DNA of 64,000 nt from JAMLIN01 sp964509685 (GCA_964509685.1 CAZDYQ010000004.1:13675-77674); one strand, 5' to 3'; shown: positions 17,761-25,562, numbered from the stretch's first letter. The notes: a model not told the origin generated them from the letters alone. Numbers and translations: made by a program.

Positions 17761-17785
17761 GGGCTCCAGCGAACTGGAGGCGGAC

Positions 17786-18250
17786 ATGCGCGTCAACGAG
17801 ATTCTGAAGGTCAAGGGCAACACCTTGTTCACGGTGTCTCCGGACGAGTTGCTGTCCGAAGGCGTGATCACCATGGCCGAGAACGACATCGGCTCGCTCG
17901 TGGTGATGTCGCAGGGCCGCCTCGTCGGCATGCTGACCTTCCGCGAGGTCCTCAAGGTACTGGCCAGGCGCCAGGTCGAGCACCGGGCCGGACCGACGCC
18001 TCCCGTGGCGGAGATCTACATCCGCGACGTCATGAAGCCCGACCCGCGCGTGGTTTCGCCCGACATGGACGTCAACGACCTGCGGCGCGTCATGCTCGAG
18101 TCGCGCGAACGCTACCTTCCCGTGATGGACGGCGACGTCCTGCTCGGGGTGGTCTCCTTCCATGACGTCGCGCGCGCGGTTCTCGACGAGCAGAGCTTCG
18201 AGAACAAGATGCTCAAGGCCTATATCCGCGACTGGCCGGCGGAGGGATAG
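17786..18250 (+). CDS. CBS domain-pair protein
   Basis: A 154-residue protein made of two CBS domains. The first (about 5-65) has VSPDELLSEGVITMAENDIG and VVMSQGRLVGMLTFREVLK; the second (about 80-140) has VMKPDPRVVSPDMDVNDLRR and LPVMDGDVLLGVVSFHDVAR. Stand-alone CBS pairs bind adenine nucleotides, SAM or NADH and tune partner proteins; no partner can be named. The ATG at 17786 is preferred over an in-frame ATG at 17732 because it has GGAGG at 6 bases and lies downstream of a promoter match that overlaps the longer frame. It sits between the chemosensory operon and surE with its own promoter. Confidence 0.92.
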   Translation: MRVNEILKVKGNTLFTVSPDELLSEGVITMAENDIGSLVVMSQGRLVGMLTFREVLKVLARRQVEHRAGPTPPVAEIYIRDVMKPDPRVVSPDMDVNDLRRVMLESRERYLPVMDGDVLLGVVSFHDVARAVLDEQSFENKMLKAYIRDWPAEG

Positions 18251-18310
18251 CGGATACGTCGCGCCTCACGATTCGCGAGGGGCTGCGCGGATGCAACGCT
18301 CGTGCCCCGT

Positions 18311-18326
18311 GGATTCGATAGAATCC
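18311..18326 (+). promoter_or_regulatory. surE -10 box inside a perfect inverted repeat
   Basis: TAGAAT (18319-18324) ends 6 bases before the surE ATG at 18331, the same spacing as at dusA, so the mRNA may be leaderless. The box lies inside the perfect inverted repeat GGATTC-GATA-GAATCC (18311-18326), which could be a repressor site. No -35 is visible. Confidence 0.5.
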
Positions 18327-18330
18327 ACGC

Positions 18331-19080
18331 ATGCGGATCCTGATCAGCAACGATGACGGCTATTTCTCCCCGGGGATCGCCGCACTGGCCGAGGTCGCCC
18401 GGGAGTTCGGGGAGGTCACCGTCGTTGCTCCCGAACGCGACCGCAGCGGGGCGTCGAACTCGCTGACGCTGGACCGGCCGCTCACGGTTCGCCGGGCTTC
18501 ATCGGGATTCCTCTACGTCAACGGCACGCCGACCGACTGCGTGCATGTCGCCATCACGGGCCTGCTCGAGCAGCGGCCCGACCTGGTGCTCTCCGGCATC
18601 AACGATGGCGCCAACATGGGCGACGACACGATCTACTCCGGCACGGTCGCCGCGGCCACCGAGGGCTACCTGCTCGGTATCCCCGCGATCGCCTTCTCGC
18701 TTGCCGTCAAGGGCTACGAACACCTCGACACGGCCGCGCATGCCGCGCGCGAGATCCTTGCGCGCTATGCGCGCAGTCCCGCCAAGGAGCCGATGCTGCT
18801 CAACGTCAACGTGCCCGGCGTCGCGCGCACGGACCTGCGCGGCGTACGCACGACGCGGCTGGGCAAGCGCCACATGGGCGAATCGGTCGTGCGCGCCACG
18901 AGCCCGCGCGGCGAGACGATCTACTGGATCGGTCCCGCCGGCGAGGCCCTCGACAGCGGGCCGGGCACCGACTTCGGCGCGGTCGCCGGCGGCTGGGTGT
19001 CCGTCACCCCGCTGGACGTCGACCTGACCGCCCACCAGCGCCTTCCGGCGGTACAGAATTGGCTCGATCGGACGATCTGA
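18331..19080 (+). CDS. surE: 5'/3'-nucleotidase SurE
   Basis: A 249-residue metal-dependent nucleotidase that dephosphorylates nucleoside monophosphates, usually linked to stationary-phase survival. The N-terminus MRILISNDDG supplies the metal-binding D8-D9 pair, followed by VVAPERDRSGASNSLTL, VNGTPTDCVH and VLSGINDGANMGDD, all standard SurE signatures. The C-terminal VSVTPLDVDLTAHQRL is also typical. The start is fixed by the conserved N-terminus; there is no ribosome-binding site. The stop codon overlaps the pcm start (TGATG). The order surE-pcm-nlpD is the conserved proteobacterial arrangement. Confidence 0.97.
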   Translation: MRILISNDDGYFSPGIAALAEVAREFGEVTVVAPERDRSGASNSLTLDRPLTVRRASSGFLYVNGTPTDCVHVAITGLLEQRPDLVLSGINDGANMGDDTIYSGTVAAATEGYLLGIPAIAFSLAVKGYEHLDTAAHAAREILARYARSPAKEPMLLNVNVPGVARTDLRGVRTTRLGKRHMGESVVRATSPRGETIYWIGPAGEALDSGPGTDFGAVAGGWVSVTPLDVDLTAHQRLPAVQNWLDRTI

Positions 19081-19835
19081 TGCGCAGGCCCGCCGGCTAC
19101 GGCCCGAAGGGCTGGACGCCGCCGCCCGCGCGCGTGAGCCGCGTCGGCGCCGCCGCGACGCCGGTGCCGGCGACGGGCCTGGGGCTTGCGTCGGCGCGCG
19201 GGCGCGCAGCCATGGCGGAGCAGCTGAGGCGGCTCGGCGTGCGCGACGAGGCGGTGCTCGCCGCGATGTCGACGGTGCCGCGACACGCCTTCGTGGACCA
19301 GGGTCTCGCGAGTCGCGCCTACGACGACGTCTCGCTCCCGATCGGCCTCGGCCAGACCATCTCGCGACCCAGCACCGTCGCGCGCATGCTCGAGCTCGCG
19401 CTCGAGCCCCTCGACGCCACGACGCGCGCCTCGGCCAAGGTTCTCGAGGTCGGCACGGGCTGCGGGTACCAGGCCGCGCTGCTCGCGCATCTCGTCGGGG
19501 AGGTCGTGTCGATCGAGCGCCTGCGCGGACTGCACGAGGCAGCGAGGGCGAACCTGCGCAGCCTGCGACTCGGCAACCTGCGCCTCGTCTTCGGCGACGG
19601 GCGCCTGGGCGTGCCGCAGATGGCGCCCTACGACGCCATCGTCGTCGCGGCAGCGGGCGACGAGATACCGCAGCCGCTCCTCGAACAGCTGCGCCCAGGG
19701 GCGCGTCTCGTCGCGCCGGTCAACGACGGCACGCGACAGACGTTGCATCTCGTCGAGCGCCGGGACGAGCAACGCTGGCAGTTGCAGGTCCTCGATGCGG
19801 TACGATTCGTTCCGTTGAAGGCCGGCACCGAATGA
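19080..19835 (+). CDS. pcm: Protein-L-isoaspartate O-methyltransferase
   Basis: A 251-residue SAM-dependent enzyme that methylates L-isoaspartyl residues so that damaged proteins can be repaired. The core begins near residue 45 (MAEQLRRLGVRDEAVLAAM) and carries VPRHAFVDQGLASRAYDD, LPIGLGQTISRPSTVA and the SAM motif VLEVGTGCGYQAALLA. It is about 40 residues longer at the N-terminus than E. coli Pcm; the extra tail is Pro/Gly/Ala-rich and looks unstructured. The ATG at 19080 overlaps the surE stop by one base. A TTG at 19059 in the same frame is less likely because it lies inside surE. Confidence 0.95.
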   Translation: MRRPAGYGPKGWTPPPARVSRVGAAATPVPATGLGLASARGRAAMAEQLRRLGVRDEAVLAAMSTVPRHAFVDQGLASRAYDDVSLPIGLGQTISRPSTVARMLELALEPLDATTRASAKVLEVGTGCGYQAALLAHLVGEVVSIERLRGLHEAARANLRSLRLGNLRLVFGDGRLGVPQMAPYDAIVVAAAGDEIPQPLLEQLRPGARLVAPVNDGTRQTLHLVERRDEQRWQLQVLDAVRFVPLKAGTE

Positions 19836-19863
19836 TGCAGTCGGCCGGTTCGAGGTAGTTCCC

Positions 19864-20763
19864 ATGAAACGAGGCCACGACACGCGGGTACGCGCCGCCG
19901 ATGGCATCGCGCCCGCCTTGCCCGCGGCGTTTCGCGCCAAGGGCGCCGGACTGGTCCTGGCAACCCTGGTTCTCGCCGCTTGCGCCGGGCCACGGACGCC
20001 CGCGCCCATCAGCCATCGCGCACCCATTCCGCGCGCGCCGGCCACGGTCGTGACGCCCGCCGCCCAGGCGACCGCCCCGGGCCAGGCCGTCGCGCCCGGG
20101 CAGGGGGGCGAGCAGCAGGCACCCGTGGTCGAGGCCGCGCCCGTGATGGGCGGTCGCGTCGAAGCGCGACCGCTCGGTGGCTCGGTGGCCTTGCCCGAAC
20201 CCGCGCCCGAAGCCGCCGGGGAGGTTCGCCAGGGGCCCAGCGGCCTGAAGCGGCCCTATAGCGACGAAGCCTATGCCCGGCTCGCCGCGACGCCGATGCA
20301 GGGCAAGCGGCCGAGCGCGGCGGCGGCCCCTGCGGCGGGTCCGGGCGGGGCTGTCGCGGCCGCGCCCGCTTCCGCGACGGCGAGCGCACAGCGCGACACC
20401 GGCAAGTTCGCCTGGCCCGTCAAGGGCAGGCTGATCCAGCGCTTCACCGATCCGGCGAGCATGGGGATCGCCATCGAAGCCGCCCAGGGCACGCCGGTGC
20501 ATGCGGCGGAGGCCGGCAAGGTGATCTTCAGCGGCCCCGGTCCGCGGGGCTACGGGAACCTCGTCATCGTGAAGCATCCGGACGACCTGCTGTCGGTCTA
20601 CGCGCACAACAGCAAGATCCTCGTGAAGGAAGGCCAGAACGTTACCCGCGGCCAGAAGATCGCCGAGGTTGGCTCGACGGGCACTACCAGCGCACGCCTC
20701 GGCTTCGAGGTTCGCCGCGACGGCAAGCCGATCGATCCCCTGAACTTCCTCGCCGGCGGCTGA
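19864..20763 (+). CDS. nlpD: NlpD-like M23 lipoprotein without LysM domain
   Basis: A 299-residue envelope protein. After about 28 polar residues it has a hydrophobic signal ending in the lipobox LVLAAC (C40). A low-complexity Ala/Pro region runs to about 180. The C-terminal M23 (LytM) domain includes FAWPVKGRLIQRF, GIAIEAAQGTPVHAAEAGKV, YGNLVIVKHPDDLLSVYAHN and LGFEVRRDGKPIDPLNFL. Metal ligands of active M23 peptidases are missing (LGFE where active enzymes have LHFE), as expected for NlpD, which activates the amidase AmiC instead of cutting peptidoglycan. The usual LysM domain is not seen. Its place after surE-pcm supports the name. rpoS, the usual next gene, is absent. Confidence 0.88.
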   Translation: MKRGHDTRVRAADGIAPALPAAFRAKGAGLVLATLVLAACAGPRTPAPISHRAPIPRAPATVVTPAAQATAPGQAVAPGQGGEQQAPVVEAAPVMGGRVEARPLGGSVALPEPAPEAAGEVRQGPSGLKRPYSDEAYARLAATPMQGKRPSAAAAPAAGPGGAVAAAPASATASAQRDTGKFAWPVKGRLIQRFTDPASMGIAIEAAQGTPVHAAEAGKVIFSGPGPRGYGNLVIVKHPDDLLSVYAHNSKILVKEGQNVTRGQKIAEVGSTGTTSARLGFEVRRDGKPIDPLNFLAGG

Positions 20764-20832
20764 GGTCCGGCTCGACGCGTGATGCCCGAACGCCATGCCC
20801 CGGTGAGCGCGCCACGCGGCGGAGCCTGAGCC

Positions 20833-21594
20833 ATGTCCGCGCCCGTCCTCGTCTTCGATATCGAGACCGTTCCCGACGTCGCGGGGCTTCGCCTGCTCAA
20901 CGATATCGGTCCGGAGGTGCCGGACGAGGCCGTGGTGGAACTCAGCGAGCGCGATTTCCAGCCGCTGCACCTGCATCGGGTCGTCGCGATCGGATGCCTG
21001 ATGCGCACGGGCGAGCGCTTCCGGATCCGCTGCCTCGGCGAACCGGGCGACGACGAGGGCGCACTGATCCAGGAGTTCTTCGACATCGTCGAGAAGACGA
21101 CGCCGCAGCTGGTGTCCTGGAACGGGGGCGGCTTCGACCTGCAGGTGCTGCACTATCGCGCGCTCGTCAACCGGGTGAGGGCGGCGCGCTACTGGGAGAC
21201 CGGCGAGAACCGGCAGGAGTTCCGCTGGAACAATTACCTCGGGCGGTACCACACGCGGCATCTCGACCTGATGGACCTGCTCGCGCTGTACACGCCACGG
21301 GCGAGCGCCCGCCTCGACGATCTCGCCAGGCTCTGCGGCTTTCCGGGCAAGCTCGGGATGGACGGCTCGCAGGTGTGGGAGGCCTACCGGCAGGGTCGCC
21401 TGCCCGAGATCAGGGCCTATTGCGAGACCGACATCGCGAACACCTATCTCGTCTATTGCCGCTTCCAGCTCTTCAGGGGCATGTGGACACCCGACGAGTA
21501 CGATGCCGAGCTGCGGGCCTTCCGCCACCATCTCGAATCGCTGGACGGCACGCATTGGCCGGAGTTCCTCGGGCGCTGGCAGGACGAACGATGA
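20833..21594 (+). CDS. Predicted 3'-5' exonuclease, PolB-like DEDDy family
   Basis: A 253-residue protein with the three exonuclease motifs of the PolB-like ribonuclease-H fold: VFDIETVPD (D9, E11), LVSWNGGGFDL (about 95-105) and YCETDIANTYL near 200, with the Tyr of a DEDDy enzyme. It should remove nucleotides 3'-to-5' from DNA or RNA, but substrate and role are unknown for this family. The ATG at 20833 is the first in frame; 69 bases separate it from nlpD. It overlaps rlmD by ATGA, so the two are co-translated. It occupies the place where rpoS is often found. Confidence 0.9.
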   Translation: MSAPVLVFDIETVPDVAGLRLLNDIGPEVPDEAVVELSERDFQPLHLHRVVAIGCLMRTGERFRIRCLGEPGDDEGALIQEFFDIVEKTTPQLVSWNGGGFDLQVLHYRALVNRVRAARYWETGENRQEFRWNNYLGRYHTRHLDLMDLLALYTPRASARLDDLARLCGFPGKLGMDGSQVWEAYRQGRLPEIRAYCETDIANTYLVYCRFQLFRGMWTPDEYDAELRAFRHHLESLDGTHWPEFLGRWQDER

Positions 21595-22973
21595 GCCGTG
21601 CCGGGCGTTCCGCGCGGGGCGCGGCGGACGAGGCGACCTGGCGGCTCGAGATCGAGTCGCTCGATCTCGAGGCGCGTGGCGTCGCGCGGCACGAGGGCAA
21701 GGTTGCCTTCGTGCGCGGCGCCCTGCCGGGCGAGCGCGTCCTGGCCCGGCGGGTGCGCAGCAAGCCCAGCTACGACGTGGCGGAGACGGTGGCGGTCGAG
21801 CGCGAGAGCAGCCAGCGAGTCGTTCCGGCCTGCCCGCACTTCGGCGTGTGCGGCGGCTGCTCGATGCAGCACCTGCATCCCGCCGCTCAGCTGGCGATCA
21901 AGCAGCGCGTGCTGGAGGACCAGCTGGAGCGCATCGGCGGACTGCGGCCCGGCATGATCCTGCGTCCGATCGCCGGGCCCGCATGGGGCTATCGTTTCCG
22001 CGCCCGGCTGTCCGTGCGCCACGTGCCGAAGAAGGGCGGGGTGCTGGTGGGCTTCCACGAGCGCGGTTCCAGCTACGTTGCGGACATGCGCGAATGCCAT
22101 GTCCTGCCGCCCGAGGTCTCGAAGCTGCTGGTGCCGCTGCGCGAGCTCGTCGCGGGGCTGACGATCCGCGACCGGCTGCCGCAGATCGAGCTCGCGGTCG
22201 GCGAGACGGACGCTGCACCGGGACGGACGATCGCGCTGGTGTTCCGCATCCTCGAGCCGCTCTCGCCGGAGGATCGCGAGAAGCTGCGCGTCTTCAGCGA
22301 CCGGCCGGGGCTGGAGCTCTGGCTCCAGCCGAAGGGCCCCGACAGCGTCCTGCTGTTCGCCCGGGAGGGCCGGCTCGTCGAGTCGGACCAGGAATCGCGG
22401 CTGGGCTACCGGCTGCCCGAGTTCGACGTCCGGATGCCGTACAGGCCGACGGACTTCACCCAGGTGAACCACGGCATCAACGAGGTCCTGGTGCGCATGG
22501 CGGTCAGGCTGCTCGATCCCGAGGCCCACGAGCGAGTGGCCGACCTGTTCTGCGGGCTGGGCAATTTCACCCTGCCGCTGGCGCGTCGCGCGCGCGAGGT
22601 GCTGGGCCTCGAGGGCAGTCCCGCTCTCGTGGAGCGGGCCTGCGCGAACGCAAGGTTGAACGGTCTCCAGGCCCGGGCCGCGTTCCGGGTGGCGAACCTG
22701 TTCGAGCTCGATGCGCACGCGTGGGCGCGCCTGGGCCGGCTCGACAAGGTGCTGGTCGATCCGCCCCGGGAGGGAGCCCTGGCGGTGGCGAAGGCGCTGG
22801 CCACTCCCCATGCCCGTCCGCGCCGGATCGTGTACGTGTCCTGCAACCCGGCCACCCTGGCGCGGGATGCCGCCGTGCTCGTGCACACGGGCGGCTGGCG
22901 GCTCACGGCGGCCGGCGTCGTCAACATGTTCCCGCACACCTCTCACGTCGAGTCGATCGCCGTCTTCGAGTAG
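21591..22973 (+). CDS. rlmD: 23S rRNA (uracil-1939-C5)-methyltransferase RlmD
   Basis: A 460-residue SAM-dependent rRNA methylase. An N-terminal TRAM domain (about 18-72) precedes the 4Fe-4S cysteines C81, C87 and C90 in CPHFGVCGGC, the fourth being in MRECHVLPP. The Rossmann methylase domain has DFTQVNHGINEVLV, VADLFCGLGNFTLPLARRA, VLVDPPREGA and the catalytic cysteine in VYVSCNPATLARD. Length and motif order fit RlmD. The start codon overlaps the exonuclease stop (ATGA). A hairpin follows the convergent end with the BI-1 gene. Confidence 0.96.
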   Translation: MSRAGRSARGAADEATWRLEIESLDLEARGVARHEGKVAFVRGALPGERVLARRVRSKPSYDVAETVAVERESSQRVVPACPHFGVCGGCSMQHLHPAAQLAIKQRVLEDQLERIGGLRPGMILRPIAGPAWGYRFRARLSVRHVPKKGGVLVGFHERGSSYVADMRECHVLPPEVSKLLVPLRELVAGLTIRDRLPQIELAVGETDAAPGRTIALVFRILEPLSPEDREKLRVFSDRPGLELWLQPKGPDSVLLFAREGRLVESDQESRLGYRLPEFDVRMPYRPTDFTQVNHGINEVLVRMAVRLLDPEAHERVADLFCGLGNFTLPLARRAREVLGLEGSPALVERACANARLNGLQARAAFRVANLFELDAHAWARLGRLDKVLVDPPREGALAVAKALATPHARPRRIVYVSCNPATLARDAAVLVHTGGWRLTAAGVVNMFPHTSHVESIAVFE

Positions 22974-22996
22974 GGGACGGGCGGATGGAAACGAAC

Positions 22997-23029
22997 GAGG
23001 GCCGCCGGCAGGAGTCGCCGACGGCCCTC
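22997..23029 (-). terminator. Stem-loop terminator of the BI-1 gene
   Basis: GAGGGCCG-C-CGGC, a 7-base loop and GCCG-A-CGGCCCTC form a 12-pair stem with one mismatch, 26 bases past the BI-1 stop. Read on the minus strand, the stem is followed by GTTCGTTTCC, a weak T-rich tail. On the plus strand no T-run follows, so it serves rlmD less well. Confidence 0.6.
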
Positions 23030-23054
23030 GGGGACGGCGTGCCTCAGGTCACGC

Positions 23055-23759
23055 CTATTCGTCGCCGCCGAAGATGCCCAGCAGGCTCAGCAGGTGCACG
23101 AAGATGTTGTAGAGGCTCAGGTAGATGGACAGCGTGGCCGTCACGTAGTTCGTCTCGCCGCCGTTGACGATGCGCTGGACGTCGTAGAGCAGCCAGGCCG
23201 AGAAGAGGCCGATCGCCATCACGGAGAGGGCGAGGTAGAGGGCCGGCATCTGCAGCCAGATGTTGGCGACCATCCCGACGATGACGACGAGCAGCCCCGC
23301 GAAGAGCCATTTGCCGAGGCCGGAGAAGTCGCGCTTCGACACCGTGGCGATCGTCGCCATGGATGCGAAGACGACCGCGGTCCCGCCGAAGGCCGTCATG
23401 ATCAGGCTGGCGCCATTGGCGAAGCCCAGCACATGGCCGAGCAGCCGCGAGAGCATGAGCCCCATGAAGAAGGTGAAGCCAAGGAGCAGGGCGACGCCCA
23501 CGCCGCTGTTCTTGTAGCGCTCGATCGCATAGAAGAAGCCGAACGCGACGGCGAGGAACAGCACGAAGCCGATGAAGGGGTTGCCCGCCATCCAGGTGAA
23601 GCCGAGCTGCAGCCCCGCCCATGCGCCGATCGCCGTGGGCACGAGCGACAGGGCGAGCAGCGCGTAGGTATTGCGCAATACCCGGTTGCGCGATGCGGTC
23701 GCTACCGCGCCTGCCGGCGAGTAGCCTCGGGTTATGCTGCGGTTCTGGTCGAGAGCCAT
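23055..23759 (-). CDS. Bax inhibitor-1/YccA family membrane protein
   Basis: A 234-residue inner-membrane protein with seven predicted helices. Family signatures include NTYALLALSLVPTAIGAWAG at helix 1, MTAFGGTAVVFASMATIAT in the middle and the late ALYLALSVMAIGLFSAWLLY followed by DVQRIVNGGETNYVTATLSI. The Asp in YDVQRI is conserved in the TMBIM/BI-1 family. Bacterial members include YccA, which protects SecY from FtsH, and YbhL; some act as pH-sensitive Ca leak channels. The HflK/HflC regulators of FtsH are encoded about 11 kb away. The ATG at 23759 has AGGAG 9 bases upstream and a good promoter. Confidence 0.93.
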   Translation of the reverse strand: MALDQNRSITRGYSPAGAVATASRNRVLRNTYALLALSLVPTAIGAWAGLQLGFTWMAGNPFIGFVLFLAVAFGFFYAIERYKNSGVGVALLLGFTFFMGLMLSRLLGHVLGFANGASLIMTAFGGTAVVFASMATIATVSKRDFSGLGKWLFAGLLVVIVGMVANIWLQMPALYLALSVMAIGLFSAWLLYDVQRIVNGGETNYVTATLSIYLSLYNIFVHLLSLLGIFGGDE

Positions 23760-23791
23760 GAATAGCCACTCCTGTCAGGGATACAAGGTCC

Positions 23792-23820
23792 AATATAGGG
23801 CCGCCACCTCCCTGGTTCAA
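23792..23820 (-). promoter_or_regulatory. Sigma-70 promoter of the BI-1 gene, with overlapping inverted repeat
   Basis: On the minus strand TTGAAC (23815-23820), a 17-base spacer and TATATT (23792-23797) form a near-consensus promoter, with a start near 23785 and a leader of about 25 bases. The -35 overlaps the perfect inverted repeat CCCTGG-TTCAAG-CCAGGG at 23810-23827, a candidate operator. Confidence 0.75.
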
Positions 23821-23889
23821 GCCAGGGGTTTGCCCGCAGCCGCGCGCACCGCGGCCTGGCGGCGCAACAGCCGGCCGGATGCCGTATGG

Positions 23890-23895
23890 TAGAAT
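23890..23895 (+). promoter_or_regulatory. -10 box upstream of ndk
   Basis: TAGAAT matches the -10 of the tRNA-Leu promoter. It predicts a start near 23902 and an 85-base leader before ndk that contains a terminator-like hairpin. No -35 match is seen. Confidence 0.5.
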
Positions 23896-23918
23896 ACCTG
23901 GCTACGCATCACCTTCAG

Positions 23919-23952
23919 AAACCCCCGTAAGCCCTTAATTTCACGGGGTTTT
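23919..23952 (+). terminator. Terminator-like hairpin in the ndk leader (possible attenuator)
   Basis: AAACCCC-C-GT, a 14-base AT-rich loop and ACGGGGTTT(T) form a 9-pair stem with one bulged C, ending in four T residues (23949-23952). It lies between the TAGAAT box (23890) and the ndk ATG (23987), so it could end transcription early. It could also stop read-through from upstream. Confidence 0.5.
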
Positions 23953-23986
23953 CGCCCAAACAACGGCTCAACCAGCACGGATTCCC

Positions 23987-24412
23987 ATGGCAATCGAACG
24001 CACCCTGTCCATCATCAAGCCCGACGCCGTCGCGAAGAACGTCATCGGCCAGATCTATTCCCGCTTCGAAGAAGCGGGCCTGCGGATCGTCGCGGCCCGG
24101 ATGATGCACCTCTCGCGCGCCCAGGCCGAGGCCTTCTACGCGGTGCACCGCGAGCGGCCCTTCTTCAATGACCTGGTGGATTTCATGACGTCCGGCCCGG
24201 TGATGGTCCAGGTGCTCGAAGGGGAGTCCGCCATCAGCAGGAACCGCGACCTGATGGGCGCCACCGACCCGAAGAAGGCGGCCCCGGGGACCATTCGTGC
24301 CGACTTCGCCGACAGCATCGATGCCAACGCCGTCCACGGCTCGGATGCCGCCGAGACCGCCCAGGCCGAGGTCGCGTTTTTCTTCCCCGGCATGGACATC
24401 CACTCCCGCTGA
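23987..24412 (+). CDS. ndk: Nucleoside diphosphate kinase
   Basis: A 141-residue enzyme that passes the gamma phosphate from ATP to other NDPs through a phospho-histidine. MAIERTLSIIKPDAVAKN is the canonical N-terminus, RPFFNDLVDFMTSGPV follows, and the active-site histidine is H117 in NAVHGSDAAETAQAE. Length is standard. It opens the conserved run ndk-rlmN-pilF-rodZ-ispG-hisS. Its leader holds a -10 box and a terminator-like hairpin, suggesting regulated transcription. Confidence 0.98.
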   Translation: MAIERTLSIIKPDAVAKNVIGQIYSRFEEAGLRIVAARMMHLSRAQAEAFYAVHRERPFFNDLVDFMTSGPVMVQVLEGESAISRNRDLMGATDPKKAAPGTIRADFADSIDANAVHGSDAAETAQAEVAFFFPGMDIHSR

Positions 24413-24431
24413 ACCGGGGGTCGACAAGAGC

Positions 24432-25562
24432 GTGACGGGAGCGGCGAGCGCGAAGACCAACCTGCTGGGACTCGATCCGCAGGCGCTGGTCGCATGGTGC
24501 GCGGACATGGGCGAGAAGCCCTTCCGCGCACAGCAGCTCCTGCGCTGGATCCACCAGCGCGGCGAGGACGACTTCGCCGCGATGACCGACCTCGCCAAGT
24601 CCTTCCGGGCCATGCTGGCCGAAAAGGCCTGTATCGAGCAGCCGCGGGTCCTCTCCGACCACCAGTCCGCGGACGGCACGCGGAAGTGGCTGCTCGACGT
24701 CGGCGACGGAAACGCGATCGAGACCGTCTTCATCCCGGAGACCGACCGGGGCACCCTGTGCGTGTCCACGCAGGCCGGCTGTGCCGTCAACTGCGCCTTC
24801 TGCTCGACCGGCAAGCAGGGCTTCTCGCGCAACTTGCGCACCGACGAGATCGTCGCCCAGCTGCGGCATGCGAACCGCGCGCTCGGGCAGTACGAGGGCG
24901 ACTCCACCGCCGCGGGACACCGCCGGGTCACGAACGTGGTGTTCATGGGCATGGGTGAGCCGCTGCAGAACTATGCGGCGACGATCGCGGCGGCCCGGCT
25001 GATGCTCGATGATCGCGCCTACGGCCTGTCGCGCCGGCGGGTGACGGTTTCCACCTCGGGCGTGGTCCCGCTCATGGACCGGCTGCGCGACGAATGCCCG
25101 GTGGCGCTGGCAGTCTCGCTGCATGCGCCCGACGATGCCCTGCGCGACCGGCTGGTGCCGCTCAACCGCAAGTATCCGCTCGCCGAGCTGATGGCCGCCT
25201 GCCGACGCTATCTCGAGCGCTCGCCGCGCGACTTCATCACGTTCGAATACGTGATGCTGGACGGCATCAACGATTCCGATGCCCATGCGCGGGCGCTTCT
25301 CGGGCTGGTCGCCGACGTCCCCTGCAAGTTCAACCTGATTCCGTTCAATCCGTTCCCGGGATCGGGACTGCACCGATCGGGCAGGGAGCGGATCCGGTCC
25401 TTTGCGAGCATCCTGGTCGATGCCGGCATCGTGACCACGGTGCGTCGCACGCGTGGCGACGACATCGATGCGGCGTGCGGCCAGCTCGCGGGCGAGGTCC
25501 GTGACCGGACCCGCCTTGCCGAGCGATCGTCCCGAATCCAGCCGATTGCGGAGCTGCGCTGA
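24432..25562 (+). CDS. rlmN: Dual-specificity 23S rRNA/tRNA adenine-C2 methyltransferase RlmN
   Basis: A 376-residue radical-SAM enzyme that methylates A2503 of 23S rRNA and A37 of some tRNAs. The 4Fe-4S cysteines are C117, C121 and C124 in GCAVNCAFCSTG. MGMGEPLQNY, VTVSTSGVVPLMDRL, VSLHAPDDALRDRL and FNLIPFNPFPGS are standard. The C-terminal cysteine needed for methyl transfer is in GDDIDAACGQL. I choose GTG at 24432, 20 bases after ndk, because homology begins there (TNLLGLDPQAL); the frame upstream is shadow sequence. The stop overlaps pilF by TGATG. Confidence 0.95.
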   Translation: MTGAASAKTNLLGLDPQALVAWCADMGEKPFRAQQLLRWIHQRGEDDFAAMTDLAKSFRAMLAEKACIEQPRVLSDHQSADGTRKWLLDVGDGNAIETVFIPETDRGTLCVSTQAGCAVNCAFCSTGKQGFSRNLRTDEIVAQLRHANRALGQYEGDSTAAGHRRVTNVVFMGMGEPLQNYAATIAAARLMLDDRAYGLSRRRVTVSTSGVVPLMDRLRDECPVALAVSLHAPDDALRDRLVPLNRKYPLAELMAACRRYLERSPRDFITFEYVMLDGINDSDAHARALLGLVADVPCKFNLIPFNPFPGSGLHRSGRERIRSFASILVDAGIVTTVRRTRGDDIDAACGQLAGEVRDRTRLAERSSRIQPIAELR

